64,000 bases of DNA from Photobacterium alginatilyticum (GTDB lineage: Bacteria > Pseudomonadota > Gammaproteobacteria > Enterobacterales > Vibrionaceae), in contig NZ_RSEJ01000023.1 in the NCBI RefSeq assembly GCF_009910675.1, forward strand, positions 1 through 64,000. Reading direction: 5' to 3'. Position numbers and translations under genes: made by a program. The notes under the pieces are model-generated. The model had not been told where the DNA came from, did no database searches, and saw only the letters and a list, made by a program, of their open reading frames with translations. This document shows, piece by piece, positions 9,082 to 18,370 of the stretch (the stretch's first letter is position 1; each line of letters opens with the position of its first letter).

Positions 9082-9525
9082 CGACTGCCCTTCATGAAAT
9101 TGCTCTAAAACAAATTTCATAATAGACCAACGGGAAAATTGTGTTATTCAGTTCTCAATTTTTCGATGAAAAAATGCAGCATTCATAACTAGCTGTTCCA
9201 ACCTTCTATTAGTACCGGTCTTGTAATTTGTCAGTTATTTCTCTCACAAATACTTTCGGCTTCATTAACAAGCACTGCAGCTGTTCACAAACTCAGCATG
9301 ACTCACTAACCTTCTTCCCCGGTCAGCACATTATTTGTTAACCCGTTACCTACGAGGAATGGGGAAAAATCCCCCCAAAATAAAGAAACATGATCATTTT
9401 CTCGAAAATAACCCTTACAGGCTTTGAAATAACTCGCTTATAAGCATACGATTAGCCCCTAAATGAAAATGTTGTATACAATTTTTATTGATAACTACCA
9501 AGTCCCCAAAAACAGAGTCTATTGC
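9082..9525. other. Intergenic region upstream of maeA
   Basis: An AT-rich gap of about 440 bases between divergent genes, expected to hold promoters for both. A small GGGG/CCCC hairpin lies at about 9361-9374. An in-frame ATG at 9463 would extend MaeA by 21 residues but lacks a clear ribosome site. I see no RNA gene or regulator box I can name. Confidence 0.4.
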
Positions 9526-11214
9526 ATGAAAAACGATAAAAGACCCTTATATATTCCCTACGCAGGCCCTGCGTTGCTTGAAACACCTCTGCTAAACAAA
9601 GGTAGTGCATTCTCTGTCGAAGAACGGATGTTCTTCAATCTGGAAGGTCTGCTTCCAGAAGCAATTGAAACCATCGAAGAGCAAACCGAACGTGCATATC
9701 AGCAGTATCAAAAATTTGATAATGATATGGATAAGCACATTTACCTGCGAAACATCCAGGATACTAACGAGACTCTGTTCTATCGCCTGGTTGAAAATCA
9801 CATCACCGAAATGATGCCAATCATCTACACGCCAACAGTAGGTGCGGCATGTGAAGACTTTTCTAATATCTATCGCCGTGGACGCGGCCTGTTTATCTCG
9901 TACCCGAACCGCGACCGCATTGAAGACATGCTGAACAACGCCTCTCGCCACAATGTAAAAGTAATCGTTGTGACCGATGGCGAACGTATTCTTGGTCTTG
10001 GTGACCAGGGCATCGGCGGTATGGGGATCCCAATTGGTAAGCTGTCTCTATATACCGCCTGTGGTGGTATTAGCCCGGCATATACCCTGCCGGTTGTTCT
10101 TGATGTGGGTACCAATAATCCACAACGCCTGTCTGATCCTATGTACATGGGCTGGCGCCATCCGCGTATCTCCGGTCAGGAATACGAGAACTTCGTTGAC
10201 GAATTTATCCAGGCAGTAAAACAACGTTGGCCAGATGCGTTAATCCAGTTTGAAGATTTTGCCCAGAAAAACGCCATGCCTCTGCTTGAGCGCTACAAGG
10301 ACAAAGTTTGTTGCTTCAACGATGATATTCAGGGGACTGCAGCGGTTACTGTTGGCTCATTGTTGGCCGCTTGTAAGGCCGCAGGCAGCAAGCTATCTGA
10401 ACAACGAGTCACCTTCCTGGGCGCTGGCTCAGCAGGTTGTGGTATCGCTGAAGCAATTATCGCGCAGATGGTTTCGGAAGGCATTTCCGATGAACAAGCC
10501 CGTAGCCAGGTGTTTATGGTTGATCGCTGGGGTCTGTTGGTAGACGACATGCCGAACCTGATTAACTTCCAGAAGAAGCTTGTTCAGCCTCGTGACGAAA
10601 TTAATAAGTGGGAAGCACAGGATAACAACATCTCGCTACTTGATGTTATGCGCAATGCCAAACCCACCATTCTGATCGGTGTATCCGGTGTACCGGGACT
10701 ATTCAGTGAAGATGTGATTCGTGAAATGCACCAGCATTGCGAACGCCCTATCATCTTCCCGCTGTCCAACCCGACTAGCCGCGTTGAAGCGACACCGGCT
10801 GATATAATTCGCTGGACAGATGGTAATGCGCTCGTTGCCACGGGCTCTCCGTTTGAACCTGTTGTACATAACGGTAAAACCTACCCGATTGCCCAGTGTA
10901 ACAACAGCTATATCTTCCCGGGGATCGGCCTGGGCGTATTGGCTGTCGGCGCGCGTCGCGTCACTGACGAAATGCTGATGGAAAGTAGCCGCGCTCTGGC
11001 AGAATGCTCCCCGCTGGCTATCGATGGTAAAGGCGCCCTGCTCCCACCATTGGAAGAAATCCAGACAGTATCCCGTCATATTGCTTTTGCTGTTGCCAAA
11101 AAGGCAGTTGAGCAGCATAAGGCACCGAAAAATACTGACGAACGAATTAAAGAGAAGATTGACGCAAACTTCTGGCAAGCAGAATACCGTCGTTACAAGC
11201 GTACTTCTTTCTAA
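9526..11214 (+). CDS. maeA: NAD-dependent malic enzyme
   Basis: A 562-residue malic enzyme (malate + NAD+ to pyruvate + CO2 + NADH), cytoplasmic, linking the citric acid cycle with pyruvate. The sequence follows E. coli MaeA (SfcA) closely from [20 protein letters not shown] onward: [78 protein letters not shown], the Rossmann stretch [15 protein letters not shown] and [13 protein letters not shown]. The ATG at 9526 ([11 protein letters not shown]) gives the family length; the upstream ATG at 9463 adds an unmatched 21-residue leader. It is monocistronic, ending in a good terminator. Confidence 0.96.
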   Translation: MKNDKRPLYIPYAGPALLETPLLNKGSAFSVEERMFFNLEGLLPEAIETIEEQTERAYQQYQKFDNDMDKHIYLRNIQDTNETLFYRLVENHITEMMPIIYTPTVGAACEDFSNIYRRGRGLFISYPNRDRIEDMLNNASRHNVKVIVVTDGERILGLGDQGIGGMGIPIGKLSLYTACGGISPAYTLPVVLDVGTNNPQRLSDPMYMGWRHPRISGQEYENFVDEFIQAVKQRWPDALIQFEDFAQKNAMPLLERYKDKVCCFNDDIQGTAAVTVGSLLAACKAAGSKLSEQRVTFLGAGSAGCGIAEAIIAQMVSEGISDEQARSQVFMVDRWGLLVDDMPNLINFQKKLVQPRDEINKWEAQDNNISLLDVMRNAKPTILIGVSGVPGLFSEDVIREMHQHCERPIIFPLSNPTSRVEATPADIIRWTDGNALVATGSPFEPVVHNGKTYPIAQCNNSYIFPGIGLGVLAVGARRVTDEMLMESSRALAECSPLAIDGKGALLPPLEEIQTVSRHIAFAVAKKAVEQHKAPKNTDERIKEKIDANFWQAEYRRYKRTSF

Positions 11215-11230
11215 TAAATACCTATCAATA

Positions 11231-11254
11231 GCCCGCGCAGATGCGGGCTTCTTC
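11231..11254 (+). terminator. Terminator of maeA
   Basis: GCCCGC / GCGGGC stem with a 6-base loop, followed by TTCTTCATTTT, 16 bases after the maeA stop codon. Confidence 0.8.
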
Positions 11255-11636
11255 ATTTTAGGCTACGCCCTCCCCTCCAATAAGTACACCCAGCCTCTCA
11301 GCACAACACAGACTAAGAAGCCCATAACTATTTTTCAGATAAGATGAATAGGTGTTGCATGGTTTCATTTATTTCCGTGATAGACCTCAAAAAAACACTG
11401 TTCGATTGTTGTGATAATGGCCAGCGCATATATATTAACTAATAACAAACACTAATTACTTTTAAACGGTGAATGCATATAAAATAAAATTTAGATTTAT
11501 TTATAACAGCAGATATAAACACCTGAAATGTCATTTAATATGCATTTCTACAAATCGCTTTCCTATTATTTTACTACCACATCAGTTGTGGTTGTTTATT
11601 TTAAATATATTTGTAATTCATCTAACGGAGAGACAC
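11255..11636. other. AT-rich intergenic region
   Basis: About 380 bases with low GC content between the maeA terminator and the DUF2145 pair. A small CCACA/TGTGG inverted repeat lies near 11577-11592. A frame open from 11469 runs into the next gene but has no ribosome site and an unlikely composition, so I do not call it. No RNA gene recognised. Confidence 0.35.
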
Positions 11637-11999
11637 ATGAACAAATCAATTTTATTCGCCATCGCATCCACTATCGCCTTAGCATGCTCTAGCAGTGCAA
11701 TTGCCAGTGGAAACCACAGCGGGCAAGCATTGAAAGAAACAGGGAAATCAGGTTCACACGCCAGTGCAAGTGCTGGTCATTCTATTGCCGGGTCAGGGCA
11801 AGTGACTTCAGCCGCTTCAGCCATGCCACTCGCCGTTGTGGGCTCTGTCGGTACAGTTAGTAAAACAGTATCCAATGAACTGATGGAAGCCGCAACGGCA
11901 CCTATTGGTACCCCATTAGAAATTACGGAAGAGTCAATTTCAGCAGGTCCACCACCGAGTGAAGCATTAAAGCCAAATTTGAATAACCAAGAAATATAG
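11637..11999 (+). CDS. Small secreted protein, unknown, partner of DUF2145 gene
   Basis: A 120-residue protein with a clear signal peptide (MNKSILFAIASTIALACSSS, cleavage probably after AIASG-like residues about 20-24). The mature part is low-complexity, rich in Ser, Ala and Gly (GKSGSHASASAGHS), with a short hydrophobic stretch (about 60-75) and an acidic, proline-containing tail. The ATG at 11637 follows ACGGAGAGAC. I do not recognise the family. It is followed after ten bases by the DUF2145 gene, so the two probably work together in the periplasm. A cysteine in the signal region (ALACSSS) could allow lipidation, but it is not a convincing lipobox. Confidence 0.7.
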   Translation: MNKSILFAIASTIALACSSSAIASGNHSGQALKETGKSGSHASASAGHSIAGSGQVTSAASAMPLAVVGSVGTVSKTVSNELMEAATAPIGTPLEITEESISAGPPPSEALKPNLNNQEI

Positions 12000-12009
12000 G
12001 AGATAACTA

Positions 12010-12819
12010 ATGAAGGTTGTAAGGCTTTATATCCTAATATCCTCTCTGTTTCTATTATCATTTCCGAGCGCTTCGGCGCTCGCAGGTATGAGCCAGGCAG
12101 GATCAGAAACGTATTATACGACAGAAGAGATCTTATCCTTTTCTAAGAAAGTTGAAAAGATATTGGCCAAAAAAGGAGCCAGAGTTGCCATTATTGCAAG
12201 GGTAGGTAGTTCGCGTAGTAATTTACCGCCAGGAATAAGATTTACTCATACAGCCGTTGCCGTTTATTCTCAGATTACCACTGAAGATGATAGAGTTGTG
12301 CCTGGGTATGCAATATATAACCTGTACCAGACAGAACAATCACCAGATGTGAGTGAGCTGGTACAAGATTTTCCGGTCGATTTTTTTGCTGGTGTCGAAG
12401 ATCTTGAAGCAGGTGTAATCATACCCTCTGCAGAATTACAAAGAAGGCTATTAACCATTATATCTTCATCAAGTTATAACAATTTACATAACCCCAATTA
12501 CTCACTCATTGCAAACCCGTTCACAACGGACTTTCAAAACTGCACGGAGTTCACCCTTGACCTTATTACCGCCGCTATCTATCAGACTGACGATATAAAA
12601 GCGATTAAACTCAACCAAAGGGCTTACTTTAGGCCTCAGCCTTTGCGTGTAAGTCCTGTTAAGCTTGCGCTTGGCTCGATGTTTGTTGCAGATATCACAA
12701 CGTCCGATCATCCGGGATCTCCTGAAACAGCCACCTTTACAACCATTGGTGATTTTCTAACCAACTACAACGCCGCTTCTGAGGTGTTTACTATCACACT
12801 TGACGCTCAGGATGGATAA
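12010..12819 (+). CDS. DUF2145 family exported protein
   Basis: A 269-residue protein with a signal peptide (residues 1-25), followed by the DUF2145 domain. Landmarks are KGARVAIIARVGS, RFTHTAVAVYS (about 76-86), an NLY segment, and NCTEFTLDLI (about 177-186) with HNPNYSL and RAYFRP around it. The order of a conserved His motif then a conserved Cys motif recalls circularly permuted NlpC/P60 papain-like enzymes; that link is my inference. AGGAG sits seven bases before the ATG. It is in one operon with the small secreted protein upstream. Function is unknown; a periplasmic or outer-membrane hydrolase is the most likely guess. Confidence 0.8.
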   Translation: MKVVRLYILISSLFLLSFPSASALAGMSQAGSETYYTTEEILSFSKKVEKILAKKGARVAIIARVGSSRSNLPPGIRFTHTAVAVYSQITTEDDRVVPGYAIYNLYQTEQSPDVSELVQDFPVDFFAGVEDLEAGVIIPSAELQRRLLTIISSSSYNNLHNPNYSLIANPFTTDFQNCTEFTLDLITAAIYQTDDIKAIKLNQRAYFRPQPLRVSPVKLALGSMFVADITTSDHPGSPETATFTTIGDFLTNYNAASEVFTITLDAQDG

Positions 12820-12973
12820 GTTACCGCTACAAATATCGCTATTTCACATAACTAGAACCTACGCAGCAACATATAATGCAACGCATGATAGTATCGAGCC
12901 CCTATACAACAGTAGTGCAGTTTGCAATAACAAAAAATGAACAACTTAAGCTTGGTTCATTTAAGGACGTACG

Positions 12974-13912
12974 ATGAAAGAAGATAATAAGAACAAAAGA
13001 TGGATTGCTAGTTTTTGGCGAAGAATTGCAGCATTTTTAGTCGATATTGCCATACTTGGTACCAGTGGTTTCTTCTTGGGCTTCATGTTTCAAGACTTCT
13101 TTGTTCAAATTGGAAACTGGGGTAACTTGATTGGGTTTTCAATTGCGCTGCTTTATTACAGCATACTAAATAGTAGCCTTGGCCACGGACAAACACTAGG
13201 TAAAAAGCTATTTAAAATAAAGGTTGTTGATTCTAATAACAATACAATAACTGTTAATAGGTCATGTAGCAGATATTTAATTTTATATATCCCTGTATAT
13301 CTTAATGGTGTCCAGCCTGATGGTAATATTACACCGATGCTATTAGAGTACTTATACCCTCTTATCATTTTTGGCGGGCTATTCTCTACCTACTACCTAT
13401 ACCTTTTTAACCGTACAACGAGACAGTCACTGCATGACCTGGCCGTTGGAACCTACGTTGTAAACATCAATAGTGAACAACAAGATATTGGAAAAGTATG
13501 GCGACCACACTTGGTTATCATTTCTCTGTTTTGCACAGCGATGCTTAGCTTACCCTTATTATTACAAGATAACGCTCAAGCAGAGCTCATTACAAAACTT
13601 GCTACAACTCAAGATGCTGTGATGGAAATTCCTTCATTACTCTCGGTAAACGTAACTGACGGGGAAACTGTTTTCAAAACAACAGATGGAGAAACGACCA
13701 ACACTACCTATGTTGCCGCAGACGTATTCCTGTTAAAGAATAAAGTAGATGATGTAGAACTCGCTCGACATATTGCAGAGATAATCGTTCATACCTACGA
13801 GCCTTCATTAGATAAAGACATTATCAAGGTTCAGTTAATTTACGGTTATGACACGGGTATTTTTTCGAGTTGGAATAAACAAAACCACTCTTTTGAACCT
13901 TTAGAGTTATAG
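12974..13912 (+). CDS. RDD family membrane protein
   Basis: A 312-residue integral membrane protein. The N-terminal half is an RDD domain: SFWRRIAAFLVDIAIL (membrane segment about 14-40), a second segment around 50-66, GQTLGKKLFKIKVVD (a conserved RDD-family loop) and a third segment about 130-147 followed by RQSLHDLAVGTYVV. A fourth hydrophobic segment (about 177-196) leads into a 115-residue soluble tail that I do not recognise, probably outside the cytoplasm. TAAGGACGTACG precedes the ATG. It stands alone between the DUF2145 pair and sanA. RDD proteins have been linked to ion transport, but nothing here fixes the substrate. Confidence 0.82.
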   Translation: MKEDNKNKRWIASFWRRIAAFLVDIAILGTSGFFLGFMFQDFFVQIGNWGNLIGFSIALLYYSILNSSLGHGQTLGKKLFKIKVVDSNNNTITVNRSCSRYLILYIPVYLNGVQPDGNITPMLLEYLYPLIIFGGLFSTYYLYLFNRTTRQSLHDLAVGTYVVNINSEQQDIGKVWRPHLVIISLFCTAMLSLPLLLQDNAQAELITKLATTQDAVMEIPSLLSVNVTDGETVFKTTDGETTNTTYVAADVFLLKNKVDDVELARHIAEIIVHTYEPSLDKDIIKVQLIYGYDTGIFSSWNKQNHSFEPLEL

Positions 13913-14079
13913 CCAAACTACCTCAAGATGCAGGATTCAGAGTGAGGCCAGCAGCAGAGTTGGCTGTTAACTATCACTTTCCAACCTAATGCACCTTCGA
14001 TTCAAAGAGTCTGACCTTGCTCTCACATGACATTGACTATAATTGACAATTAACTAACAATTCAAAGGGTTGTGGCATA

Positions 14080-14108
14080 TAGTACCTTGATAAGGTATTA
14101 GGGTACTA
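14080..14108. repeat. Inverted repeat in the sanA leader
   Basis: TAGTACC and GGTACTA flank a nested CCTT-GAT-AAGG palindrome, 36 bases before the sanA start codon. A TATAAT at 14038-14043 could be the -10 element of a promoter upstream of it. It may be an operator or an mRNA hairpin. Confidence 0.4.
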
Positions 14109-14144
14109 TTGCCGATAGCATTTAATGGTTACACTTAGGTTTAT

Positions 14145-14867
14145 ATGAAACTGCTCTCCTTCATTCGCATTTCTGCAGTTCTCTGTATCGTTCTTACTGG
14201 AACGAGTTTGCTTATCGATCGTTGGATATCGGAATCAACTACGGATCGTATATTTTTTGATCCCTCTCTCATCCCTTCACGCTCTATTGGTCTGGTGCTA
14301 GGAACAAGTAAGTACATCGCCAAAAACCTCAATCCTTACTACGACTACCGCATGTCTGCCGCTCTTGAGTTATATGAGCTTGGGAAAGTCAATATTTTAC
14401 TGCTAAGTGGAGATAACGCCCATCGCTCATACAACGAGCCTTGGACAATGAAGCGAGACTTATTGAAAGCCGGTATTCCAGATCAAGACATTGTTCTGGA
14501 TTACGCCGGTTTTCGCACACTGGACTCCATCGTCAGAGCCAAGAACGTCTTCGAGGCCGACCACTTCGTTATCATTACCCAAAAGTTTCACTGTGAACGG
14601 GCATTGTTTATTGCCCAAAGCAATGACATTGATGCAATTTGTCTTGCAGTTCCGGAGCCCAGAGGCATGGCTGGATTAAAAATACGTGTTCGGGAAATTC
14701 TTGCAAGGGTGAAAGCTGTGGTCGACCTCTACCTGTTAGACATTCAACCCCGCTTCCTCGGACCCAAAGAGCCTATAGCCACCGAACAGGCAATCCTTGA
14801 AGGGCCCGTGCTTGAAAAGCAAGAAATTGAAGAACCAACGACAGAAGAACTACAAACCAGCGGATGA
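14145..14867 (+). CDS. sanA: SanA-like DUF218 envelope protein
   Basis: A 240-residue protein with one N-terminal membrane segment (about 6-24) and a DUF218/YdcF-type domain. It parallels E. coli SanA closely: IGLVLGTSKY, NPYYDYRMSAALELYELGKVN, LLLSGDNAHRSYNEP, DIVLDYAGFRTLDSIVRAKNVF, IITQKFHCERALFIA, PRFLGPKEPI. SanA affects the permeability barrier of the envelope (vancomycin exclusion in E. coli); its reaction is not established. The C-terminal 35 residues are acidic and unconserved. It is monocistronic with a terminator. Confidence 0.92.
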   Translation: MKLLSFIRISAVLCIVLTGTSLLIDRWISESTTDRIFFDPSLIPSRSIGLVLGTSKYIAKNLNPYYDYRMSAALELYELGKVNILLLSGDNAHRSYNEPWTMKRDLLKAGIPDQDIVLDYAGFRTLDSIVRAKNVFEADHFVIITQKFHCERALFIAQSNDIDAICLAVPEPRGMAGLKIRVREILARVKAVVDLYLLDIQPRFLGPKEPIATEQAILEGPVLEKQEIEEPTTEELQTSG

Positions 14868-14891
14868 GTTTTTCCGTATCAGAAATACAAC

Positions 14892-14922
14892 AAAGCCACT
14901 GCGATTCTTCAGTGGCTTTCTT
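14892..14922 (+). terminator. Terminator of sanA
   Basis: AAAGCCACTG / CAGTGGCTTT stem with an 8-base loop, followed by CTT; the symmetric A and T tracts would let it work in both directions. Confidence 0.75.
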
Positions 14923-14964
14923 ATATCATCAGAAATTACGGTTTAACGATTGGAAGTAAAACTG

Positions 14965-15090
14965 TTAGTTCGCCTTTTGTTTTCCTTCCTTCTCGATATA
15001 CGCTTTTAAAAACTTCATTCGCACACCTTTCATGTGCGCCTGTGCCTCGCTATGAACGCGCTTACGCAACCCCTGCGTTTTGGAACCCAT
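14965..15090 (-). CDS. Small basic protein, 41 residues, unknown
   Basis: An ATG-initiated frame of 41 codons (MGSKTQGLRKRVHSEAQAHM at the start, ending EKEGKQKAN). It is strongly basic, predicted helical and free of cysteines. TAGGT lies five bases before the ATG as a weak ribosome site. It lies between sanA (+) and the dicarboxylate carrier (+), on the opposite strand, and its composition looks protein-like rather than random. I do not recognise the family; a small nucleic-acid- or ribosome-associated protein is possible. Confidence 0.55.
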   Translation of the reverse strand: MGSKTQGLRKRVHSEAQAHMKGVRMKFLKAYIEKEGKQKAN

Positions 15091-15205
15091 AATGACCTAG
15101 CCTTATAATTTTATTCAATTTTATTAATTTAAAATTCCCTTTGGATTTATGATACAGAAGGCATAAATTTGCACCTAAAGATTTTTTGCCACCCTAGCTG
15201 ACATC

Positions 15206-15221
15206 TGTGATCTAACACACA
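15206..15221. promoter_or_regulatory. CRP-like binding site
   Basis: TGTGA-N6-ACACA, one mismatch from the TGTGA-N6-TCACA core of CRP. It lies about 115 bases upstream of the 41-residue gene and 407 bases upstream of the carrier gene. Which gene it would serve is uncertain. Confidence 0.35.
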
Positions 15222-15627
15222 TATTTTGAATAAATAATTACCCTATTGACTGAATCACAACCAATTGCAACAAGCTTCAAAACGAGCACTCTGTAAGCAG
15301 AGAAAAATTCATTTAACATTTCTTTTTATCTGTCAATATCACTGCCCCAGCATAAATATGATAAATTATGGGAGCCGTAGAAAATTCAACTACCAAGCCC
15401 AACGAGCTCCCCCTTTCGCAGCATGATTATCTAGCCGAGTTTCTGATGGGTACATTTCCACACATTCGCAGACAATAAGCTCACAAAAAAGATAATCAAC
15501 AAGCCAAAAGCTCAACAAACAACCACCCAGTGGTTAACAATTACCAAAGTTTCTGTAACATTCAACTTAAGTAACATGTTGTGCATCACATTGCGCATTA
15601 TTAATATAACTAGCGAAAGGAAAGCAT
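15222..15627. other. Long leader upstream of the dicarboxylate carrier gene
   Basis: About 400 bases without a gene. A GGGAGC/GCTCCC pair (about 15370-15412) could base-pair across some 30 bases, and the tract around 15480-15560 is A/C-rich. No known riboswitch or small RNA is recognised. AAAGGAAAG precedes the carrier ATG. Confidence 0.3.
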
Positions 15628-16998
15628 ATGACAGCCTTAACCCTGACACTGAAAAAGTGGCTGTTTGACCGGAATAGTATCATTCTACTGGCAGACATCG
15701 CCCTGTTTAGCATTTTGTTAAATACCCTTCCCTTCGAGGAAGACGTTGTGATCGGCTTGAGCATTCTGGCCTTTGTGGCTGTTTTATGGCTCACAGAAGC
15801 GGTTCATGTAAGTATTACAGCTATACTTGTTCCGATAATGGCTGTCGCATTTGGGATATTCAAAACACCACAGGCACTAAGCAACTTTGCCAATCCAATC
15901 ATTTTCTTGTTCCTTGGTGGTTTTGCCCTTGCTGCTGCATTACACAAGCAAGAACTGGACAAAGCCATTGCCGATAAAGTTCTTCTTATCGCAAAAGGAC
16001 GTATGTCAGTCGCCGTCTTTATGCTATTTGGTGTTACGGCTGCCCTGTCAATGTGGATCAGCAACACGGCAACGACAGCTATGATGCTCCCTCTCGTACT
16101 TGGTGTTTTGAACAAAGTGAATGCTAAAAGCGAACGTGGCACCTATGTGTTTGTGTTACTGGGTATCGCTTACTGCGCAAGTATTGGTGGTATCGCAACG
16201 GTTGTCGGCAGCCCACCAAATGCCATTGCCGCTGCAGAAGTTGGCCTGAGCTTTACCGAGTGGATGGCGTTCGGTCTGCCGGTATCGATGATTTTGCTAC
16301 CAATCACTGTAGGTATGCTCTACTTCATGCTAAAACCGAACCTAAAGCATACATTTGAACTGGACCACAAACCGGTTGAGTGGGACAACGGTAAATTGAT
16401 AACGCTAGCTATTTTTGGCCTGACGGTATTGATGTGGATTTTCAGCAAACCAATCAATGCATTCTTAGGTGGATTTAGCAAATTTGATACCCTAGTCGCG
16501 CTATCTGCAATCGTTCTGCTTGGTATCTCGCGTGTTGTTCAGTGGAAAGATATTGAGAAGTCAACAGACTGGGGTGTACTGCTACTGTTCGGTGGCGGCA
16601 TCTGCCTAAGTAATGTTCTTAAAGCAACAGGCACCAGTGTTTTCCTTGCTCACAGCCTAAGTGGTTTCTTAGAGCAAGCTGGCCTGTTTTTCACAATATT
16701 GGTTGTTGCCGGGTTCGTGGTATTCCTTACCGAGTTTGCCAGTAACACTGCCAGTGCCGCCCTTCTGGTACCCGTATTTGCAACAGTCGCAGAAGCATTG
16801 GGTGTCTCACCTGTCATTCTGTCAGCCTTGATTGCGATTGCAGCATCGTGTGCCTTCATGCTTCCGGTGGCTACACCACCTAATGCAATTGTCTTCGGCT
16901 CTGGTCATATTAAGCAAAGCGAGATGATGAAAGCCGGTATCTATCTCAACATTGCCTGTATCGGTGCCCTTTCGGCCTTTGCATGGATGTTCTGGTAA
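15628..16998 (+). CDS. DASS/SLC13 sodium-coupled dicarboxylate carrier (VcINDY-like)
   Basis: A 456-residue inner-membrane carrier with about 11 hydrophobic segments. It has the two Ser-Asn-Thr signatures of DASS carriers, SNTATT (145-150) and SNTASA (372-377), each followed by a proline loop, GSPPNAI (194-200) and ATPPNAI (415-421). These elements bind sodium and the carboxylates in V. cholerae INDY. Likely role: Na+-driven uptake of succinate, fumarate or malate. It is not linked to a two-component regulator here, but maeA, which would use the imported malate, is 4.5 kb upstream. It stands alone and ends in a strong terminator. Confidence 0.93.
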   Translation: MTALTLTLKKWLFDRNSIILLADIALFSILLNTLPFEEDVVIGLSILAFVAVLWLTEAVHVSITAILVPIMAVAFGIFKTPQALSNFANPIIFLFLGGFALAAALHKQELDKAIADKVLLIAKGRMSVAVFMLFGVTAALSMWISNTATTAMMLPLVLGVLNKVNAKSERGTYVFVLLGIAYCASIGGIATVVGSPPNAIAAAEVGLSFTEWMAFGLPVSMILLPITVGMLYFMLKPNLKHTFELDHKPVEWDNGKLITLAIFGLTVLMWIFSKPINAFLGGFSKFDTLVALSAIVLLGISRVVQWKDIEKSTDWGVLLLFGGGICLSNVLKATGTSVFLAHSLSGFLEQAGLFFTILVVAGFVVFLTEFASNTASAALLVPVFATVAEALGVSPVILSALIAIAASCAFMLPVATPPNAIVFGSGHIKQSEMMKAGIYLNIACIGALSAFAWMFW

Positions 16999-17045
16999 GT
17001 TTTCGCCCTGCACTATTCTAACAATAAATAATCATTTCCTTTTAG

Positions 17046-17070
17046 GTGGCCAAAACTGGCCACTTTTTTT
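17046..17070 (+). terminator. Terminator of the dicarboxylate carrier gene
   Basis: GTGGCCA / TGGCCAC stem with a 4-base loop and a run of seven T, lying 47 bases after the stop codon and just before the convergent ygjR gene. Confidence 0.9.
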
Positions 17071-17082
17071 GTGCCTTTGTTA

Positions 17083-18072
17083 TCAGACTAGTGGTTGTTC
17101 ATCTGCCGGGAAGCGAACACCTATAATGTCACGGGCCTGTGTAATGATGGCACTAACAATACGGGCTCTATCCAACCCGGAGTGCGTTACCTGCTGCAAC
17201 TCGACCAAACGAGCAAATTCAAGCGCTTCGTAATACATCACGTTTTCTTCTTGAGCAACACTCAAATCAACTGCGCCTTCACCCGGACGATGTAACGAAA
17301 CAGACTTACATTCCGAAATCCCATCAACCAGCATGCTCGCCTGCTCACCCTGGAGTTCGCTCGGGATCAGGCCATCACTGACTTTTGAATGGCTGATAAC
17401 AGCATCAAACCCGTTATAGTGAAGTACTAATGTACCATGCGCATCCACTCCTGAATCCAACAACGCACCTTGTGCGGTAAAGCTGTTCGGCTCACCAAAC
17501 AACCCAATTGCAGCACTTAACGGGTAAATGCCAATATCCATCAGCGAGCCATTGGAAAAGGCCGGGTTAAAGGTATTAGGATTTTCGCCATTCAGGTACT
17601 TCCCGTAGCGAGAGGACAGTTGGCAATAAGAAAAGTACACTTTGCGCAGCTTCCCGAGCTTAGGTAGCGACTCACGTATGCGCAAAAAGTTCGGGGTATA
17701 CGTCGTTTTCATGGCTTCGAACAGAACAACACCCTTATCAGCGGCGGCGCTAATTAATGCGTCGACTTCTGCATAATTTGACGCCAGTGGCTTTTCACCG
17801 ACAACATGCTTGCCCTGCTCAATAAACTGCTTAGCCTGTGGGCCATGAAGTGAATTAGGGCTGGCAATATAGACGGCATCAATCTCATCGCTTGCAGCCA
17901 TTTCATCAAGGCTGTCAAAGTACCTGTCGACTCCGTATTTTGCGCCAAACTGTTGAGCTTTATCCAGCTGACGTGAATACACAGCTGTCAGCTGGTATTT
18001 TCCTGTTTTCACAGCGGCTTCGATAAAACTATCCGTAATCCAATTCGTACCAATCACACCAAAACGGATCAT
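17083..18072 (-). CDS. ygjR: Gfo/Idh/MocA oxidoreductase, YgjR-like
   Basis: A 329-residue NAD(P)-binding oxidoreductase. The N-terminal Rossmann fold begins IRFGVIGTNWITDSFIEAA; conserved blocks are LTAVYSRQLDKAQQF, DAVYIASPNSLH and VVGEKPLASNYAEV, where EKP carries the usual catalytic lysine. The C-terminal sheet domain includes LRKVYFSYCQLSSRYGKYL, NPNTFNPAFSNGSLMDIG and DSGVDAHGTLVL. The sequence follows E. coli YgjR throughout; its substrate is unknown. Start: ATG 18072 gives the family N-terminus, although AAGG is better spaced for the in-frame GTG at 18081. Confidence 0.88.
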   Translation of the reverse strand: MIRFGVIGTNWITDSFIEAAVKTGKYQLTAVYSRQLDKAQQFGAKYGVDRYFDSLDEMAASDEIDAVYIASPNSLHGPQAKQFIEQGKHVVGEKPLASNYAEVDALISAAADKGVVLFEAMKTTYTPNFLRIRESLPKLGKLRKVYFSYCQLSSRYGKYLNGENPNTFNPAFSNGSLMDIGIYPLSAAIGLFGEPNSFTAQGALLDSGVDAHGTLVLHYNGFDAVISHSKVSDGLIPSELQGEQASMLVDGISECKSVSLHRPGEGAVDLSVAQEENVMYYEALEFARLVELQQVTHSGLDRARIVSAIITQARDIIGVRFPADEQPLV

Positions 18073-18370
18073 AATCGTCACTACTACCTTATTGTTATTC
18101 CATGCTAGTGGGTTCAATCATAACAGATTGTACTCACCGTATTTAATCGCCAATTATTGCTCGCAAGGCAATACTCCACCATTTAAATCCGCTCAGCCTA
18201 TAGAGATATTCACGTAACGAATGCATAATGTTTTCTAAGCCCATGATTGAGCTCGTAAATTTCGACTCGTTAACTATCGCTGCCGGGATGAGTTTGTTAC
18301 AGTCTAGACATAACAGCAATCACAACCATTGATTGCTTTATCATTTTGCCCTCAATAACACGGTTCCATA

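Noticed and set aside
10699-11256. Open frame antisense to maeA
   Set aside because: Shadow of a conserved gene; no recognisable protein and no ribosome site.
11469-11636. N-terminal extension of the small secreted protein
   Set aside because: The open frame has no ribosome site and would hide the signal peptide that starts at 11637 with a good ribosome site.
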